Shown one piece after another: positions 34,672 to 43,507 of a DNA stretch of 44,912 bases. Origin of the DNA: CANHCC01 sp040381555 (GTDB lineage Bacteria > Bacteroidota > Bacteroidia > J057 > RFSG01); contig JBEIHC010000010.1 of NCBI GenBank assembly GCA_040381555.1, positions 1 through 44,912 on the forward strand, in the 5' to 3' direction. How positions within the stretch are numbered: position 1 is the stretch's first letter; the number at the start of each line of letters is the position of its first letter. The notes beneath the pieces were generated by a model, which ran no database searches, was not told the origin of the DNA, and saw only the letters and a list, made by a program, of their open reading frames with translations. Made by a program: the position numbers and the translations under genes.

Positions 34672-35222
34672 GTAAAGTACGACTAGATTTATTCAATAAT
34701 GACTGGTATCATCCTGGTGCAGGTATCCTTAAAAGAACCCTGTGGTATTTTACAAATGTAATTTTCTTTAAGAATGGATGGGTTCCATTTTCAGGAATTC
34801 GAATCCGATTATTAAAGTTGTTTGGCGCTAAAATCGGTAAAGGTCTTGTATTAAAACCCTGTGTGAATATTAAATCACCCTGGTTGTTGGAGATTGGAGA
34901 TCATTGCTGGATAGGAGAAGAGGTATGGATTGATAATTTAGTTCGCATAAAAATAGCGAATCAGGTATGTATTTCACAAGGAGCCATGTTATTGACCGGT
35001 AATCACAATTATAAAGATATAGGATTTGGATTACTGACAGGGGAGATTCATTTAGCCGAAAGTGTTTGGATTGGAGCAAAATCAATTGTTTGCCCGGGCA
35101 TCACCTGTCAGGAAGGATCAATATTGACTGCTGGTTCTGTTGCTACCCAAAACATGGATTCATGGAGCATCTATCAGGGTAATCCAGCTATTTTCAAGAA
35201 AAAAAGAATTCTGAATGAATAA
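34668..35222 (+). CDS. WcaF family colanic-acid-type acetyltransferase
   Basis: ATG 34668 overlaps the upstream stop (ATGA) and gives 184 residues beginning SKVRLDLFNNDWYHPGAG; the upstream TTG at 34599 is inside the methyltransferase. The protein follows WcaF across its length: RLLKLFGAKIGKG, VNIKSPWLLEIGDHCWIGEE, VWIDNLV, NQVCISQGAMLLTGNHNY with the catalytic His in TGNHNY, and SVWIGAKSIVCPG. A left-handed beta-helix enzyme that O-acetylates exopolysaccharide sugars with acetyl-CoA in the cytoplasm. It overlaps the following membrane protein by eight bases. Confidence 0.92.
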   Translation: MSKVRLDLFNNDWYHPGAGILKRTLWYFTNVIFFKNGWVPFSGIRIRLLKLFGAKIGKGLVLKPCVNIKSPWLLEIGDHCWIGEEVWIDNLVRIKIANQVCISQGAMLLTGNHNYKDIGFGLLTGEIHLAESVWIGAKSIVCPGITCQEGSILTAGSVATQNMDSWSIYQGNPAIFKKKRILNE

Positions 35223-36729
35223 CTCGAAAAATCGGATTGGTTACATTCTGCTCGTTTTGGTAGTCCTGACAATTCGGGTAATAGATTATGTCTATACCCC
35301 ATTGTTTAATCCAGACAAATTAGAGCAATTAATTGCTGCTCAAAATTGGAGTGAAGGAAATGGAATTAGTCGGGCATATTGGGAAACTCAAGATACCCTG
35401 GTGAAGAAATTCGAACCTTTGGTACAATGGCCTCCCGGTTATAGTATATTTACAGGAATACTATTAAAACTAGGCACCCCCTTATATTTGGCAGCATTGC
35501 TGCCCGATTTAATGAGTTTGATCGTACTGAGCATTTTTACCTTTTTATTCCTATCGGGTTTGCACTTTCAAAGTAAAACAACTGCCGTTCTGATTTGGTG
35601 TATTCTATTATTAAACTCTTCCATTGCAGTTCACTTAACATCGGTTGATTTTATTGCCTACACCTGCTTTTTTGGGGCTTTGACCCTGTTCATTCTTTCG
35701 GTAAAAAAAACTTTTTTGATAAACGGTATTTTAGCAGGTATATTTTTGGGTTGCACTGTATGGTTTCGATATGCCTATATACCGCAAGTACTTGCGTTGC
35801 TTGTCCTGGGAATTATACATCAATGGAAATACAATCCCAATACACTCAAAAAAGTTTGGCTACCTGCCACTGGAATTACTCTTTTTCTTATTCTATTATA
35901 TGTAGTATTATTTAAAACTGGAAATCCTGGATACTTAGATTCAAAGCCCACAGGATTATTATGGGACAACCTTCTCAAGATACATTGGAATTTTCCAGTT
36001 GATGGATCCATTGGATTAGAAGGTATTGCAAGAATTCTAGCAGGAAAACTACCAATAGTAAATTACCTATTACAGTTCACCTTGTTTCTACTGATACTGT
36101 GGGTGATCCTAACAATCATTCGAAATAAACCCAAATCAAGATTTCCTTGGCCTTTGGCTCTATCGATTATTCCGGTAAATGTGGGGCTGTTGATTTATTT
36201 ATCTTTAACCAATAGCCCTCAGACCTGGATGCCAGGAGGTTGGACTTTTGTTCAAGAAACAAGATACTATGCCCCCTCTTGGGTAGCCCTATTTATGATG
36301 CTGGTTTGGTATCTGAGTTATCAGAAATCCTATTTAACTGAACAGTTGATTATTATTCCATTTTTTTTACTCACTATATCTGACGCCGTGGTGTATCGTA
36401 AGTGGAAATATTCAGGAGTAACTAATTGGGAATTACCAGGGAATCATCAAATTCCGGAGTATGTAGATTTCCAAAAAATAGCAGAGATGGCCCAAAAAAA
36501 CAACCAGATTCCAGTTCAAATTAGCAACGATCCATACACAAGTCTAATTGCGGAATTGGCAGGCTGGACGCCAGTAAAATCAGCAAAAATTTTGGAACAG
36601 AATGTTTGCATTCTTCAATACCAAGTACCGACGGAAAATCAAGAAACCAATCCAATTGTAGGATTAGAAATAAATTTGTCCTCTGGTAGAATCATTTATT
36701 TAACCAACCCGCCGCATTTATGGAATTAA
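35215..36729 (+). CDS. GT-C-type membrane glycosyltransferase (ArnT/PMT-like)
   Basis: A 504-residue protein with about ten membrane segments. The first external loop carries NPDKLEQLIAAQNWSEGNG (32-50), with Asp34 in the position of the catalytic acid of GT-C enzymes, and the QWPPGYSIFTG motif (71-81) common in this group. A soluble C-terminal domain of some 80-100 residues follows the last helix. Such enzymes use polyprenyl-phosphate sugars in the periplasm. The next gene is a DPM1-type GT2 that could make that donor, overlapping by ten bases. Confidence 0.82.
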   Translation: MNNSKNRIGYILLVLVVLTIRVIDYVYTPLFNPDKLEQLIAAQNWSEGNGISRAYWETQDTLVKKFEPLVQWPPGYSIFTGILLKLGTPLYLAALLPDLMSLIVLSIFTFLFLSGLHFQSKTTAVLIWCILLLNSSIAVHLTSVDFIAYTCFFGALTLFILSVKKTFLINGILAGIFLGCTVWFRYAYIPQVLALLVLGIIHQWKYNPNTLKKVWLPATGITLFLILLYVVLFKTGNPGYLDSKPTGLLWDNLLKIHWNFPVDGSIGLEGIARILAGKLPIVNYLLQFTLFLLILWVILTIIRNKPKSRFPWPLALSIIPVNVGLLIYLSLTNSPQTWMPGGWTFVQETRYYAPSWVALFMMLVWYLSYQKSYLTEQLIIIPFFLLTISDAVVYRKWKYSGVTNWELPGNHQIPEYVDFQKIAEMAQKNNQIPVQISNDPYTSLIAELAGWTPVKSAKILEQNVCILQYQVPTENQETNPIVGLEINLSSGRIIYLTNPPHLWN

Positions 36730-37865
36730 GTATTGTCATGCCCTGTCTGAATGAGGCTCTTACCTTAGAGATCTGTATTCGCAAAGCGCTTTCTTTCCTC
36801 GAAAAATATCAGGTAGAAGGCGAGGTCATCATTGCAGACAATGGGAGTACAGACGGCTCACAGTTGATCGCACAAAAGGCTGGAGCTGTTGTAGTAGAAG
36901 TAAAAGAAAAAGGATATGGAAGCGCCTTAATGGGAGGCATCCAGGCTGCCAAAGGTTCCTATATCATCATGGGGGATTCTGATGACAGTTATGACTTTGA
37001 AAATTTGATGCCATATGTCGAGAAGCTGCGAGAGGGGTATGAGCTTGTGATGGGCAATCGATTCAAAGGAGGGGTAAAGCCAGGAGCAATGCCCTTTCTG
37101 CATAAATATTTGGGAAACCCTGTTTTATCCTTTATTGGTCGATTGTTTTTCAACATCCCGGTAAAAGATTTTCATTGTGGGTTAAGAGGATTTAAAAAAG
37201 AAGCTGCCCTCAGAATGGATTTGCGTACCACCGGAATGGAATTCGCATCTGAAATGGTGGTTAAGGCATCCTTGTATGATATGAAAATAACCGAAGTCCC
37301 TACTACCCTTTCTCCAGATGGAAGAGGACGCCCTCCCCACTTGAGAACTTGGAGAGATGGTTGGAGACATTTAAGGTTTCTTTTGATGTATTCTCCCAAA
37401 TGGTTATTTCTAATGCCTGGTTTTTTCTTAATTCTATTAGGTACTTTACTGACAGGGGCGTTAATCACAGGGCCTGTGCAAATTGGAACCATACGATTAG
37501 ATGTACATACCCTACTTTATGCTGCAGGGATGATTATTGTCGGATTTCAAAGCATTGTATTTTTTACCTTTTCAAAAATGTTTGCATATGGTTCGGGATT
37601 ATACCCCGAAGACAAGGATGTTATGAAATTCATCAATTCATTTAATCTTGAAAAAGGATTAATTACAGCTGGAGTATTGCTGCTATCTGGATTAACACTT
37701 GCAATTAATACCCTTCTCATTTGGAACCAAGCTGGATTTGGAGATTTGGAACCTGAGTTTATGCTCAGAAGAGTTATTCCGGCTACCTTGCTGCTAGTCT
37801 TAGGGATTCAAATGCTGTTTTACAGTTTCTTTTTTAGCATACTTCAAATTAAAAGAAAAAGTTAA
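36720..37865 (+). CDS. GT2 glycosyltransferase with C-terminal membrane helices (DPM1-like)
   Basis: A 381-residue protein. The GT2 domain shows LSIVMPCLNEALTLEICIRK at 3-22, IIADNGSTDGS at 37-47, EKGYGSALMGGIQAAKG at 63-79 and the metal site GDSDDSYDF at 85-93; the conserved FHCGLRGF (about 151-158) and PTTLSPDGRGRPPHLRTW follow. Four hydrophobic segments occupy the last 150 residues. This type makes polyprenyl-phosphate-linked sugars. Coupled by overlap to the GT-C gene, the pair looks like a periplasmic glycosylation module. Confidence 0.9.
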   Translation: MELSIVMPCLNEALTLEICIRKALSFLEKYQVEGEVIIADNGSTDGSQLIAQKAGAVVVEVKEKGYGSALMGGIQAAKGSYIIMGDSDDSYDFENLMPYVEKLREGYELVMGNRFKGGVKPGAMPFLHKYLGNPVLSFIGRLFFNIPVKDFHCGLRGFKKEAALRMDLRTTGMEFASEMVVKASLYDMKITEVPTTLSPDGRGRPPHLRTWRDGWRHLRFLLMYSPKWLFLMPGFFLILLGTLLTGALITGPVQIGTIRLDVHTLLYAAGMIIVGFQSIVFFTFSKMFAYGSGLYPEDKDVMKFINSFNLEKGLITAGVLLLSGLTLAINTLLIWNQAGFGDLEPEFMLRRVIPATLLLVLGIQMLFYSFFFSILQIKRKS

Positions 37866-37867
37866 GT

Positions 37868-38959
37868 ATGAAGAAAAACATCATTGCTTTAGTATTCAGC
37901 CTAATTTTCAGCCTAGTTGTGTTGGAAATATTTCTGAATATATACAACCCATTCGCTCCTCGAATTCAAGGGGATCAAATCATCCTGCCTGTCAATAAAG
38001 TATTTCACATTGAGAATACAACCCTAAGCCGACTCGAAAAAGAAATTACCCATTCCAGAAATGGCTTAGGATTCAGAGGCCCTGAGGCACCCGATGACCT
38101 AAATGCTATGGCATCTATTATATGTGTGGGAGGAAGTACAACCGAATGTTATTATCTGAATGATGGTCAGGATTGGCCAGCTCAGGTTCTGCTTCAACTA
38201 AAGGACTCTATTCCCAATCTATGGATGAACAATGCCGGTTTAGATGGTCATTCCACTTGGGGTCATAGAATACTCTTGAACCAACATATTTACAAACTCA
38301 AACCTAAATTTGTGCTCATGCTCAGTGGCATCAACGACTTAGGACGGGAGGATATTTCAACTTATGACACGCAGCAATTCAAGAAAGAAGAAAACTATTC
38401 TCCGGGAATGAGAGAATGGTTTATTCGGCATAGTCAAATTCTTACTACCATTCGAACCATCCGAATGGGATTAAAGGCCCAAAAACAAGGTGTAAACCAT
38501 CAGGACATCGACTTAAAAAAACAGGAGACCCTAGCGATTTCCAACCTCCAATCTGAATTGTTAATAAAAAATCACAGTAAGATGATTGAGTCATATGGAA
38601 AGAGATTGGAAACAATTATTCAGGAGTGCAAAGCGCATCAAGTGCAGTTAATCCTGATGACTCAACCTATGCTGTGGGGATTTGGGAAAGATCCAAGAAC
38701 AGGAGTAGATCTGAGCACGATAAAAATCAATGATTCCATCAATGGGGAGGTGCGTTGGAAAATCTTGGAAGCCTACAATCAAAAAGCAAAAGAAACTGCC
38801 CATAAATTTGGTGTGCCCGTAATTGATCTGGCCAATAAATTAGAAAAGAGTTCAGAGTATTTTTATGATGAAATTCATTATACCCCTGCAGGAGCTCAAC
38901 AAATAGCGAAAGTAATTTCACCAGAGCTGAAGTCCATAATTGATTCTGTCTCAAATTAA
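37868..38959 (+). CDS. Membrane-anchored SGNH/GDSL hydrolase family protein
   Basis: A 363-residue protein with one N-terminal hydrophobic anchor (5-24) and a presumably periplasmic SGNH domain: CVGGSTTEC with Ser90 as nucleophile, NAGLDGHST at 122-130 (block II glycine), MLSGINDLG with Asn156 (block III), and D334-E-I-H337 in FYDEIHYTPAG (block V). All four catalytic blocks are present, so esterase or acyltransferase activity is likely. It is the first of two such genes directly upstream of a carbamoyltransferase, an arrangement that suggests a role in placing or removing substituents. Confidence 0.88.
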   Translation: MKKNIIALVFSLIFSLVVLEIFLNIYNPFAPRIQGDQIILPVNKVFHIENTTLSRLEKEITHSRNGLGFRGPEAPDDLNAMASIICVGGSTTECYYLNDGQDWPAQVLLQLKDSIPNLWMNNAGLDGHSTWGHRILLNQHIYKLKPKFVLMLSGINDLGREDISTYDTQQFKKEENYSPGMREWFIRHSQILTTIRTIRMGLKAQKQGVNHQDIDLKKQETLAISNLQSELLIKNHSKMIESYGKRLETIIQECKAHQVQLILMTQPMLWGFGKDPRTGVDLSTIKINDSINGEVRWKILEAYNQKAKETAHKFGVPVIDLANKLEKSSEYFYDEIHYTPAGAQQIAKVISPELKSIIDSVSN

Positions 38960-38965
38960 AAAAAG

Positions 38966-40237
38966 ATGCAACCTGAAAATTATAAATCAGCAGAAGATAA
39001 AAGTATCGTAGAATCCGCCAATCGTTTTAATAAGCGGCCATGGTTGGCGGGTTTAATTATCACAATTGTATTGGTATTGTTATTAGAAGGTCTATCTCAA
39101 TTGGCTTTATTGGTTCGAAACAAATTAGTTGCCACTGATACCAACCTTAGTCCAGTGGAACTGCATATTGCCCAATTACAAGAGAGAGATTCAATTGATC
39201 CTGAAATACTCACAAAAGAAATGCGGTATTTATATCAGGATGGCATTGAATTTCATCCGTATCGCTGGTATCGATTACCTGGTAATTTCAAAGGAAAGTA
39301 TATAACTACTGAAGGTTTGGGTTATCGATTCGCCCCGCAAGAAGCTGATAGCAGCAAACACTTACTTGGCTGTTATGGTGGGTCCACTATGTTTTCCATT
39401 AATACAAAACAAGAGGGTACTTTACCGAATATACTGAATGCTGAGAATCTGTTGCCTGAAGATGTAAGGGCACTCAATATGGGGGTAGGCGCCTACGGAA
39501 GTTCAACTGAATTGGCAGCATTTATAGAAACGAGTCGAAAATACCCCTTAAAATATGCCTTATTTTTCGATGGCGTAAATGAGGTTACCCGATATTTGGA
39601 GCGATTCATGTACCATAAAGAGGAGGAGTTTTATGATTACTGGCTGTATCCTTATCCTTCGGCATTACAAGCAGCATTCAGGAATACTCTCAATTCCAGA
39701 GCTTCGGAATATCAAATGGAGAAAAAAACAAACTGGAAACCAGCTTTGTATTGGATATCTGTTTCGATTGCGGGTAAAATTCGTAGAATGCTGAATATAT
39801 CAGCTTCAAGTTCGGCAGTTTCCCAGAATGCTCCTGAGGGTTGGACAGAGAGTGAATATGAGGAAGCAGGTCGAATTGCTGCTCACTTGTACATGGAGAA
39901 CATACGCGACATTGATGCAATTGCAAAGTCTAGGGGAATTCAAGCCTATTTTATACTTCAACCCTCCTTATTTACAACAACAAGGAAATTAAATGAGATT
40001 GAACAATCTCTTCGGGATGATAATCATCCCTTTTTAGCAGCCATCCATGCTTCTACCTATCGTTATATTCGAGAAGCAGATAAAACAGGACTAAAATTCA
40101 TCGACCTTTCAGGAGCTTGGGATGACCTGCCAGTTGGGGAGTATTTTTATGACTGGCATCATGTAAATAAGGCCGGGAATCGTCATTTAGCTCGAAAAAT
40201 AGCTGAAAAAATGGTTCCGTTAGGTGATTTTAAGTAA
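38966..40237 (+). CDS. Membrane-anchored SGNH-fold protein, second copy
   Basis: A 423-residue protein with a cytoplasmic 25-residue tail, one membrane helix (about 27-49) and an SGNH domain: CYGGSTMFS with Ser140, NMGVGAYGSSTE at 171-182, FFDGVNEVT with Asn205, and D396-W-H-H399 in YDWHHVNKAGN. It is longer than its neighbour, mainly through an insertion between about 208 and 310. The two SGNH proteins are too different to be a recent duplication. It lies nine bases upstream of the carbamoyltransferase. Confidence 0.85.
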   Translation: MQPENYKSAEDKSIVESANRFNKRPWLAGLIITIVLVLLLEGLSQLALLVRNKLVATDTNLSPVELHIAQLQERDSIDPEILTKEMRYLYQDGIEFHPYRWYRLPGNFKGKYITTEGLGYRFAPQEADSSKHLLGCYGGSTMFSINTKQEGTLPNILNAENLLPEDVRALNMGVGAYGSSTELAAFIETSRKYPLKYALFFDGVNEVTRYLERFMYHKEEEFYDYWLYPYPSALQAAFRNTLNSRASEYQMEKKTNWKPALYWISVSIAGKIRRMLNISASSSAVSQNAPEGWTESEYEEAGRIAAHLYMENIRDIDAIAKSRGIQAYFILQPSLFTTTRKLNEIEQSLRDDNHPFLAAIHASTYRYIREADKTGLKFIDLSGAWDDLPVGEYFYDWHHVNKAGNRHLARKIAEKMVPLGDFK

Positions 40238-40246
40238 TTTTGATTT

Positions 40247-42115
40247 ATGAATATTCTTGGCATTTCAGCCTTCTATCATGATTCTGCTGCAGCCCTCATT
40301 CAGGATGGGGAAATCATTGCAGCAGCACAAGAGGAAAGGTTTACCCGAAAGAAGCATGATCCGGGCTTTCCAACGGAGGCAGTAAAATATTGTCTCAAAA
40401 CAGGAGGGCTAAGCCTGAATCAATTGGATGCTATCGTATTTTATGATAAGCCTTTATTAAAATTTGAAAGGCTACTACAAACCTATTATGAAAATGCGCC
40501 TTCAGGTGTTCGGTCATTTATTACGGCAATGCCTGTATGGCTAAAAGAAAAGTTTTTCTTAAAACGACTCATACGCGAAGAGTTTTCTGCCATAGAAAAT
40601 ATTGACTTCAAAAAGGTGAAGTTACTCTTTACGGAACACCATTTATCTCATGCTGCCTCAGCATTTTACCCTTCGCCATTTGAAGAAGCTGCTGTACTCA
40701 CAATTGATGGAGTGGGAGAATGGGCAACGGCCTCCATTGCCTACGGTAATGGCAAGGACATGAAAATTCTAAAGGAGTTACGCTTCCCCCACTCTGTAGG
40801 TTTACTGTATTCTGCCTTTACTTATTATTTAGGATTTAAAGTAAATTCCGGAGAGTACAAACTAATGGGCTTGGCACCTTATGGAAACCCAGAAGGTGCA
40901 GATACGCTGCGATATATCCAGTTAATCAAAGATCATTTGGTCACAGTTCGCGAAGATGGGTCTGTTTTCTTACATCAAGAGTACTTCAACTATGCGACAG
41001 GTTTAACCATGGTGAAGGAAAATGCGTGGGCAAAATTATTTGGATTCCCGCAGCGTCAACCAGAATCAGAACTTGAGCAGAAACACTGTGACCTAGGCTA
41101 TGCCATTCAGGCAGTGACAGAAGAAATCGTCCTAAAAATGGCGAAAGAAGCTCAAAGGTTAACCGGCAGTAAAAATCTGTGTATGGCAGGCGGAGTTGCC
41201 TTAAACTGTGTAGCCAATGGGAAATTATTGAAAGAAAAGATTTTTGACGGATTTTATATTCAACCTGCTGCCGGAGATGCTGGAGGAGCTTTAGGTGCGG
41301 CGTTGGCTGCAGCACATTTATCCTTTAGTCAGCCAAGGAACAGAAAAGATTATGCATTGATTGATGATATGAAGGGTTCCTATTTAGGGCCTGAATATAC
41401 CTATCAAGATATTGAGTTGATGGCGAGAAAGTATAAAGCCCAATTCACGAGATTTGAAAACTATGATGCATTAGCCTCACGCACGGCTGCTTTGTTGGCA
41501 GAGGGAAATGTAATCGGTTGGTGTCAGGGCAGAATGGAATGGGGACCAAGATCATTAGGGAATAGGAGTATTTTGGGTGATCCCAGAAATGAAGAGATGC
41601 AAATGAAATTGAATCTCAAAATAAAATACCGGGAAAGTTTTAGGCCTTTTGCCCCAGTGGCATTAGCAGAAGATTCCGCTACTTATTTTGATATGGAGGG
41701 AATTTCACCTTACATGCTACTCGTTGCACCCATTCATCCGGATCGTAGGAAACCCCTCCCCTCTAACTACAATTCATTAGCGATGAAGGATAAATTGTAT
41801 CATCTTCGATCAGATATTCCTTCTGTCACCCATCTGGACTTTTCTGCCAGAATTCAAACGGCACATAAAGAAACCAATCCCAGGCTTACGGGTTTGCTGC
41901 AAGCCTTTAAGGATAAAACCGGATATGGTGTGCTGGTCAACACAAGTTTTAATGTGAGAGGTGAGCCAATTGTTAATACTCCAGAAGATGCCTATAAATG
42001 CCTGATGCGTACCGAAATGGACTATTTGGTTGTAGGAGATTATCTTTTTGCCAAATCGGATCAGCCAGTATGGGCTGAAAAAGTAGACTGGAAACAGCAA
42101 TATGGGTTAGATTAA
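40247..42115 (+). CDS. NodU/CmcH-type carbamoyltransferase
   Basis: A 622-residue enzyme with the two-domain O-carbamoyltransferase layout. The N-terminal Kae1-like domain starts MNILGISAFYHDSAAALIQD, contains EERFTRKKHDPGFP near 29-42, the HHLSHAASAFYPSPFEEA segment near 128-145 and TIDGVGEWATAS; the YrdC-like C-terminal domain has GRMEWGPRSLGNRSILGDPR near 428-447 and VNTSFNVRGEPIV. Family members make carbamoyl-adenylate from carbamoyl phosphate and ATP and transfer it to a hydroxyl (nodulation factors, cephamycin, saxitoxin). The next two genes are the usual small membrane companions, which points to sugar or lipid-sugar carbamoylation. Confidence 0.95.
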   Translation: MNILGISAFYHDSAAALIQDGEIIAAAQEERFTRKKHDPGFPTEAVKYCLKTGGLSLNQLDAIVFYDKPLLKFERLLQTYYENAPSGVRSFITAMPVWLKEKFFLKRLIREEFSAIENIDFKKVKLLFTEHHLSHAASAFYPSPFEEAAVLTIDGVGEWATASIAYGNGKDMKILKELRFPHSVGLLYSAFTYYLGFKVNSGEYKLMGLAPYGNPEGADTLRYIQLIKDHLVTVREDGSVFLHQEYFNYATGLTMVKENAWAKLFGFPQRQPESELEQKHCDLGYAIQAVTEEIVLKMAKEAQRLTGSKNLCMAGGVALNCVANGKLLKEKIFDGFYIQPAAGDAGGALGAALAAAHLSFSQPRNRKDYALIDDMKGSYLGPEYTYQDIELMARKYKAQFTRFENYDALASRTAALLAEGNVIGWCQGRMEWGPRSLGNRSILGDPRNEEMQMKLNLKIKYRESFRPFAPVALAEDSATYFDMEGISPYMLLVAPIHPDRRKPLPSNYNSLAMKDKLYHLRSDIPSVTHLDFSARIQTAHKETNPRLTGLLQAFKDKTGYGVLVNTSFNVRGEPIVNTPEDAYKCLMRTEMDYLVVGDYLFAKSDQPVWAEKVDWKQQYGLD

Positions 42116-42118
42116 TTG

Positions 42119-42126
42119 TAATTTTG
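42119..42126 (+). promoter_or_regulatory. Possible -7 box (TAATTTTG) before DUF5989 gene
   Basis: Exact TAnnTTTG match four bases after the carbamoyltransferase stop and 25 bases before ATG 42152. No -33 TTTG is seen at normal spacing, so it is weak evidence for an internal promoter. Confidence 0.22.
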
Positions 42127-42151
42127 ATATAAACATTCAGTTTAAACTAAA

Positions 42152-42301
42152 ATGGACTTTTTAAAAGATCTTTGGCTATTTATGCGGGAAAGAAAGAAAT
42201 GGTGGCTTATGCCAGTTATTCTTGTGCTTTTGCTCATAGGCGTTTTGATTGTGATTGGTGGGGGCAGTGCTGTGGCTCCATTTATTTATACCTTATTCTG
42301 A
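42152..42301 (+). CDS. DUF5989 family small membrane protein
   Basis: A 49-residue frame not long enough for ordinary length cut-offs. It begins MDFLKDLWLFMRERKKWWLM, then a single hydrophobic helix (PVILVLLLIGVLIVIGGG) and a short tail ending SAVAPFIYTLF. The charged-aromatic N-terminus plus one helix and its place between a carbamoyltransferase and an SxtJ-family gene match DUF5989 proteins, which recur in that spot. Probably an inner-membrane partner that recruits or stabilises the carbamoylation machinery; no activity is known to me. Stop is followed by SxtJ nine bases later. Confidence 0.85.
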   Translation: MDFLKDLWLFMRERKKWWLMPVILVLLLIGVLIVIGGGSAVAPFIYTLF

Positions 42302-42310
42302 TTTCAACTT

Positions 42311-42679
42311 ATGATCAAAATAGAAACGAGTAAAGAAAAGGTTCGTGAATCGATAATTGTAATAGCTGCTGGTTTTCTAGTAGTGAATATGACACTCAAT
42401 CAGTCTTGGGCTCTTTGGGTATCTCTCGGCGTTTTATTGATTGGAGCTTTTTCGGATGCATTGGGAAAACTCATTCACATTGGCTGGATGAAACTTGCCC
42501 AAGCGATGGGATTTGTGATGTCTAAAGTGTTACTTTCTCTCATTTTCTTTTTGTTCCTTACTCCCATTGCCCTCCTATATCGGCTTTTAGGTAAAAAAGG
42601 ACAAACAAAAAATGATGCGAGTTTCTATTTTACCCGTGACCATCAGTATACTCCAAAAGATTTAGAACAGGTTTGGTAA
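42311..42679 (+). CDS. SxtJ family membrane protein
   Basis: A 122-residue protein with three hydrophobic segments (about 15-30, 33-48 and 70-93) and a polar C-terminus (KKGQTKNDASFYFTRDHQYT). The N-terminus KIETSKEKVRESIIVIAAGF and the overall topology match the SxtJ family, named from the saxitoxin cluster where it lies between carbamoyltransferase SxtI and small protein SxtK. Here the same order is seen: carbamoyltransferase, small protein and SxtJ adjoining. Molecular function unknown; a membrane role in carbamoyl transfer is inferred from this recurring linkage. Confidence 0.85.
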   Translation: MIKIETSKEKVRESIIVIAAGFLVVNMTLNQSWALWVSLGVLLIGAFSDALGKLIHIGWMKLAQAMGFVMSKVLLSLIFFLFLTPIALLYRLLGKKGQTKNDASFYFTRDHQYTPKDLEQVW

Positions 42680-42680
42680 A

Positions 42681-43457
42681 TTGATTCCGGTGGTTAACCT
42701 GGTTTCAGTAGTTACCGTAGTTTATAACAATGCCTCCACCATAAGGGATGCAATTGAAAGTGTATTATCGCAAGATTATCCCAACCTCCAGTATATCATA
42801 ATTGACGGGGGGTCAACAGATGGTACTATTGAGATAATTAACGAGTACCGTTCCCGTATACACACATTCATCAGTGAGAAAGACACAGGCATTTATAATG
42901 CCATGAATAAAGGTCTAAAGCTTTGTCAAGGAGAATGGACTGCAATATTGAACTCAGATGATGTATATGCTTCATCTGATGTACTTTCGAAGGTAAATAA
43001 GGTTTTTGAAAATCCAGAATATGATGCGGTCTATGGCAATCTTGTTTATGTTGCCTCGGATAATCTGAACAGGATTATCCGCTATTGGAAATCAGGAAAA
43101 TACAATAGAGATTCGTTTTTATATGGTTGGATGCCTGCCCATCCTTCGTTTTTTATCCGAACAAAGTACTATCATCAATATGGTTTTTTTCGGGAAGAAT
43201 TGCACATATCTGCCGACTATGAACTGATGGTACGAATGCTCTTTAAAAATAATCTTTCTGCCTACTGGATTCCAAATGTATTAGTGAAGATGCGTTCAGG
43301 AGGTAAATCAGATGGCAATATATCCTCCAGAGTTCGTGCGAATCAGGAAGATCAACTATCCTGGAAGATGAATGGGTTAAAACCCTATTGGTTCACGCTG
43401 TTACTGAAACCCCTTCGTAAAATCGGCCAATTTATCCCCAGAATTACGAATCATTGA
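42681..43457 (+). CDS. Glycosyltransferase family 2
   Basis: A 258-residue GT-A enzyme: VSVVTVVYNNASTIRDAIES at about 8-27, IIIDGGSTDGT at 38-48, FISEKDTGIYNAMNKGL at 60-76 and the metal-site NSDD near 90-93. The SEKDTGIYDAMNKG-type segment is the hallmark of the WcaA/PssE-like GT2 subgroup. The start is TTG 42681, one base after the SxtJ stop; GTG 42690 is an alternative. It is the last gene of unit 2 and is followed by a 10-base-pair hairpin. Confidence 0.92.
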   Translation: MIPVVNLVSVVTVVYNNASTIRDAIESVLSQDYPNLQYIIIDGGSTDGTIEIINEYRSRIHTFISEKDTGIYNAMNKGLKLCQGEWTAILNSDDVYASSDVLSKVNKVFENPEYDAVYGNLVYVASDNLNRIIRYWKSGKYNRDSFLYGWMPAHPSFFIRTKYYHQYGFFREELHISADYELMVRMLFKNNLSAYWIPNVLVKMRSGGKSDGNISSRVRANQEDQLSWKMNGLKPYWFTLLLKPLRKIGQFIPRITNH

Positions 43458-43466
43458 TTCTCCTTA

Positions 43467-43493
43467 TGAAATATATCTGTTTCATATATTTCA
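43467..43493 (+). terminator. AT-rich hairpin after last gene of unit 2
   Basis: TGAAATATAT (43467-43476) is perfectly complementary to ATATATTTCA (43484-43493) with a seven-base loop, starting ten bases after the GT2 stop. It has no trailing T run, so a terminator, RNA-stability element or protein-binding site are all possible. Confidence 0.4.
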
Positions 43494-43507
43494 AACTTAA
43501 CCAGTGA

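Noticed and set aside
37172..37492. A 106-residue antisense frame under the DPM1-like gene, and other antisense frames of 60-124 residues (for example 18664-19038 and 7928-8284).
   Set aside because: They lie opposite well-supported genes, have no start context or recognisable motifs, and look like coding shadows.
40235..40242. TAATTTTG just before the carbamoyltransferase start.
   Set aside because: It matches the -7 box but ends only four bases before ATG 40247, leaving no room for a leader, and lacks a -33 element.
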